A stretch of 5,696 bases of DNA from JAAYCI01 sp964370165 (GTDB lineage Bacteria > Bacillota > Clostridia > Oscillospirales > Ruminococcaceae), in assembly GCA_964370165.1 (NCBI GenBank), contig CAYJIG010000089.1, positions 1 through 5,696 of the forward strand, given 5' to 3'. Shown in pieces: positions 4,202 to 5,696 of this stretch (its first letter is position 1; each line of letters opens with the position of its first letter). Under the pieces are notes generated by a model, which made no database searches, was not told the DNA's origin, and saw only the letters and a program-made list of their open reading frames with translations. Both the position numbers and the translations under genes were made by a program.

Positions 4202-5696
4202 ACTACACCGGTTCCGTTAATCAGTTTTTCAAGCATCTCGTCCAGCGTTGTGAAAACACGGCTCATGGCATCATAGGCTTTTTGATACATCATCATGTCA
4301 ACGCCTTCTTCTTCCATCGACACGCCAGACACCTGCTGAATTTGAGTAAGCAAAGTATCGGCAACACTGACAGACGCTTCTAGTCTTGTCATATCATGTG
4401 CGGTGTTATTGGAAAGTTTTGTGACAGAATAGAACGATATATAGTCATTTATCGTGCCCTGGAATTCTCCAAAATCAAGCGTTGTTTCAAATAGCTTATA
4501 TGCTTGTGCGGCATAGCTGTTTTCTTTTGAGCCACCACCGCCGTCTGTTGCATCCGTCACTATTTTATCTTTTAGGTCTTGAATGATGTAGGTGTTGTCG
4601 TTTTGCCATTCTTCACTCAATCGGATACCTGCTGCATTGCCGTATGCGTCAAGATCAAAACTAAACAGCTCTTTATATCTCGGGGGATCGTAGGCCACAC
4701 CGCTGGCATCTACATACTCAATGGTGTTGTTAAACACTTCCGCAAACGTCTGCGCAAACGTATCAATTTTATCTTTGTAGTAGTGGATGCCTTCAGTGAA
4801 TGTTTCGCCACGGCTGTTGCTCATGCCCAGGCCTCTACCATTCAGCATATCCATATTGCCTTTCATCGAACCTGAGGCAAAATCCACTTCACGTCCGTCA
4901 CTGTTCCATCCCAGCGTCACTGTCTTGAACTGCGGGTCAACATCGTTTATCTGTATAAACAATTTGTCGAATTTATCGCCTTCCACCACCGGTGGGGTTG
5001 CTTCACCTTTTTCTCCCATCCATACTGTAACTTGGCCGTCTTCTTGCAGCTCATACGCCATGTTTGAATATTTCGATAATTCATCCAAAAGCACATTGCG
5101 CTGATCTAAAAGCTCCAAAGGCTGGTAAAGGTTGTTGTCCGAGTCCATTGCGTTGTGTTGCTGTAGTCGGATCTCATCATTCAGCACTGCAATTTTTTCA
5201 AGAATTGAGTTCACCTGAGTTACATCAAGCTCCAGCGCATAGTTGCTTTGTTCCCAAACATTATCGATTTTCGCCGACATTTGGTTGAATATCTGCACTA
5301 TTTGGGTGGCCGACGCCATAAGGTTGGCAGAACCTGTGTTTTCGTCCGCACCGGCTGCAAGCATCTCGTTCCAAGCATTTTGAAACTTTTGCATAGCTGT
5401 AGACATGGTTGACGGAGAAATTTCGTCCAGCGCAGAGTGTAAATCTTCTTGTATCGTGGAAGTGGTTTCAAAATAACCTACATCGGAGTATTCTTCACGA
5501 AAACGCTTATCTAAAAAATCATCCCTTATCTGGTTTACACCATACACTGCCGAGCCTTGTCCTGAAAAGGCTGTAGAGGGCGAATCGTATCTTGAGTTCA
5601 CCATGTTAACGTGTAGCGACACTTGGTCCACACGTTGGCGCGTATATCCCGTCACACCAATATTCGAGACGTTATGTCCCACTATATCCAAAGCCT
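4192..5696 (-). CDS. flgK: FlgK, flagellar hook-associated protein 1, lacking its N-terminal start in this window
   Basis: FlgK forms the first junction ring on the hook tip, joining hook to filament, and is exported by the flagellar type III apparatus. About 500 residues are visible. The frame is still open at the right edge and begins A-L-D-I-V-G-H-N-V-S-N-I-G-V-T-G-Y-T-R-Q, the rod/hook/FlgK signature that normally sits about 20-25 residues after the start. The true start is therefore outside. A long D1 helix region follows (about 80-200, including STMSTAMQKFQNAWNEML), then variable domains with ELSKYSNMAYELQEDGQVTV and the Gly-rich TDGGGGSKEN. The C-terminal D0 helices read SGVSMEEEGVDMMMYQKAYD and then SRVFTTLDEMLEKLI, a clear match to the family's YQ.AY.A..RV.tt.dEML..Li ending. 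No frameshift is seen. It is first in the visible operon, followed by flgL after 50 bases. Confidence 0.96.
   Translation of the reverse strand, partial: ALDIVGHNVSNIGVTGYTRQRVDQVSLHVNMVNSRYDSPSTAFSGQGSAVYGVNQIRDDFLDKRFREEYSDVGYFETTSTIQEDLHSALDEISPSTMSTAMQKFQNAWNEMLAAGADENTGSANLMASATQIVQIFNQMSAKIDNVWEQSNYALELDVTQVNSILEKIAVLNDEIRLQQHNAMDSDNNLYQPLELLDQRNVLLDELSKYSNMAYELQEDGQVTVWMGEKGEATPPVVEGDKFDKLFIQINDVDPQFKTVTLGWNSDGREVDFASGSMKGNMDMLNGRGLGMSNSRGETFTEGIHYYKDKIDTFAQTFAEVFNNTIEYVDASGVAYDPPRYKELFSFDLDAYGNAAGIRLSEEWQNDNTYIIQDLKDKIVTDATDGGGGSKENSYAAQAYKLFETTLDFGEFQGTINDYISFYSVTKLSNNTAHDMTRLEASVSVADTLLTQIQQVSGVSMEEEGVDMMMYQKAYDAMSRVFTTLDEMLEKLINGTGVVGR

Noticed and set aside
3200..5530. Other GGAUG pentamers on the minus strand within flgL and flgK as CsrA sites
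   Set aside because: Several occur inside coding sequence, about as often as chance predicts, and none seen lies in an ACA/UGU hairpin or at a ribosome binding site. GGAUG alone is not evidence.
5689..5691. TTG as the start codon of flgK
   Set aside because: The TTG encodes an internal Leu in the A-L-D-I-V-G-H-N-V-S-N signature. The frame is open to the window edge and FlgK proteins have about 20-25 residues before this point.

Overview
The window is part of a late flagellar gene cluster from a member of the Bacillota (Firmicutes). The minus-strand order flgK - flgL - DUF6470 (YviE-like) - fliW - csrA is the arrangement known from Bacillus and Clostridia. The strong AAGGAG-type ribosome binding sites and moderate-to-low G+C fit that group. 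A clostridial or Negativicutes-type host is plausible, but the sequence does not fix the genus.

Layout from the right edge, following minus-strand transcription: flgK (its first roughly 20-25 codons lie outside the window) and flgL encode the two hook-filament junction proteins. Next come a DUF6470 protein of unknown function, fliW and csrA. fliW and csrA overlap by 7 bases and form the FliW-CsrA partner-switching pair, which couples flagellin level to translation. A terminator-like hairpin lies between DUF6470 and fliW, and a compact terminator hairpin overlaps the csrA stop codon.

Downstream of csrA the pattern changes. A convergent plus-strand gene (975-1565) encodes a 196-residue protein whose second half resembles a degenerate PilZ domain. 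Divergent from it is a minus-strand gene for a 156-residue, mostly helical FlgN/FliT-like putative chaperone. An AT-rich 164-base intergenic stretch with a possible sigma-28-type promoter then leads into fliD (filament cap), which is cut by the left edge after 90 codons. No flagellin gene or flaG lies between csrA and fliD, where B. subtilis carries them.

The genes combine filament junction and cap parts (FlgK, FlgL, FliD), a likely export chaperone, a post-transcriptional switch (FliW/CsrA) and possibly a PilZ-type protein. The most interesting non-coding signal is in the flgL-DUF6470 gap. There a 12-nt hairpin GACA-GGGA-UGUC closely matches the ideal CsrA target (GGA in a loop closed by ACA/UGU), and a near-copy overlaps the DUF6470 ribosome binding site 30 nt downstream. 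A weaker GGA-in-loop hairpin lies on the fliW ribosome binding site. Together they suggest local CsrA feedback, which is an inference. I found no tRNA, rRNA, CRISPR array or mobile element.
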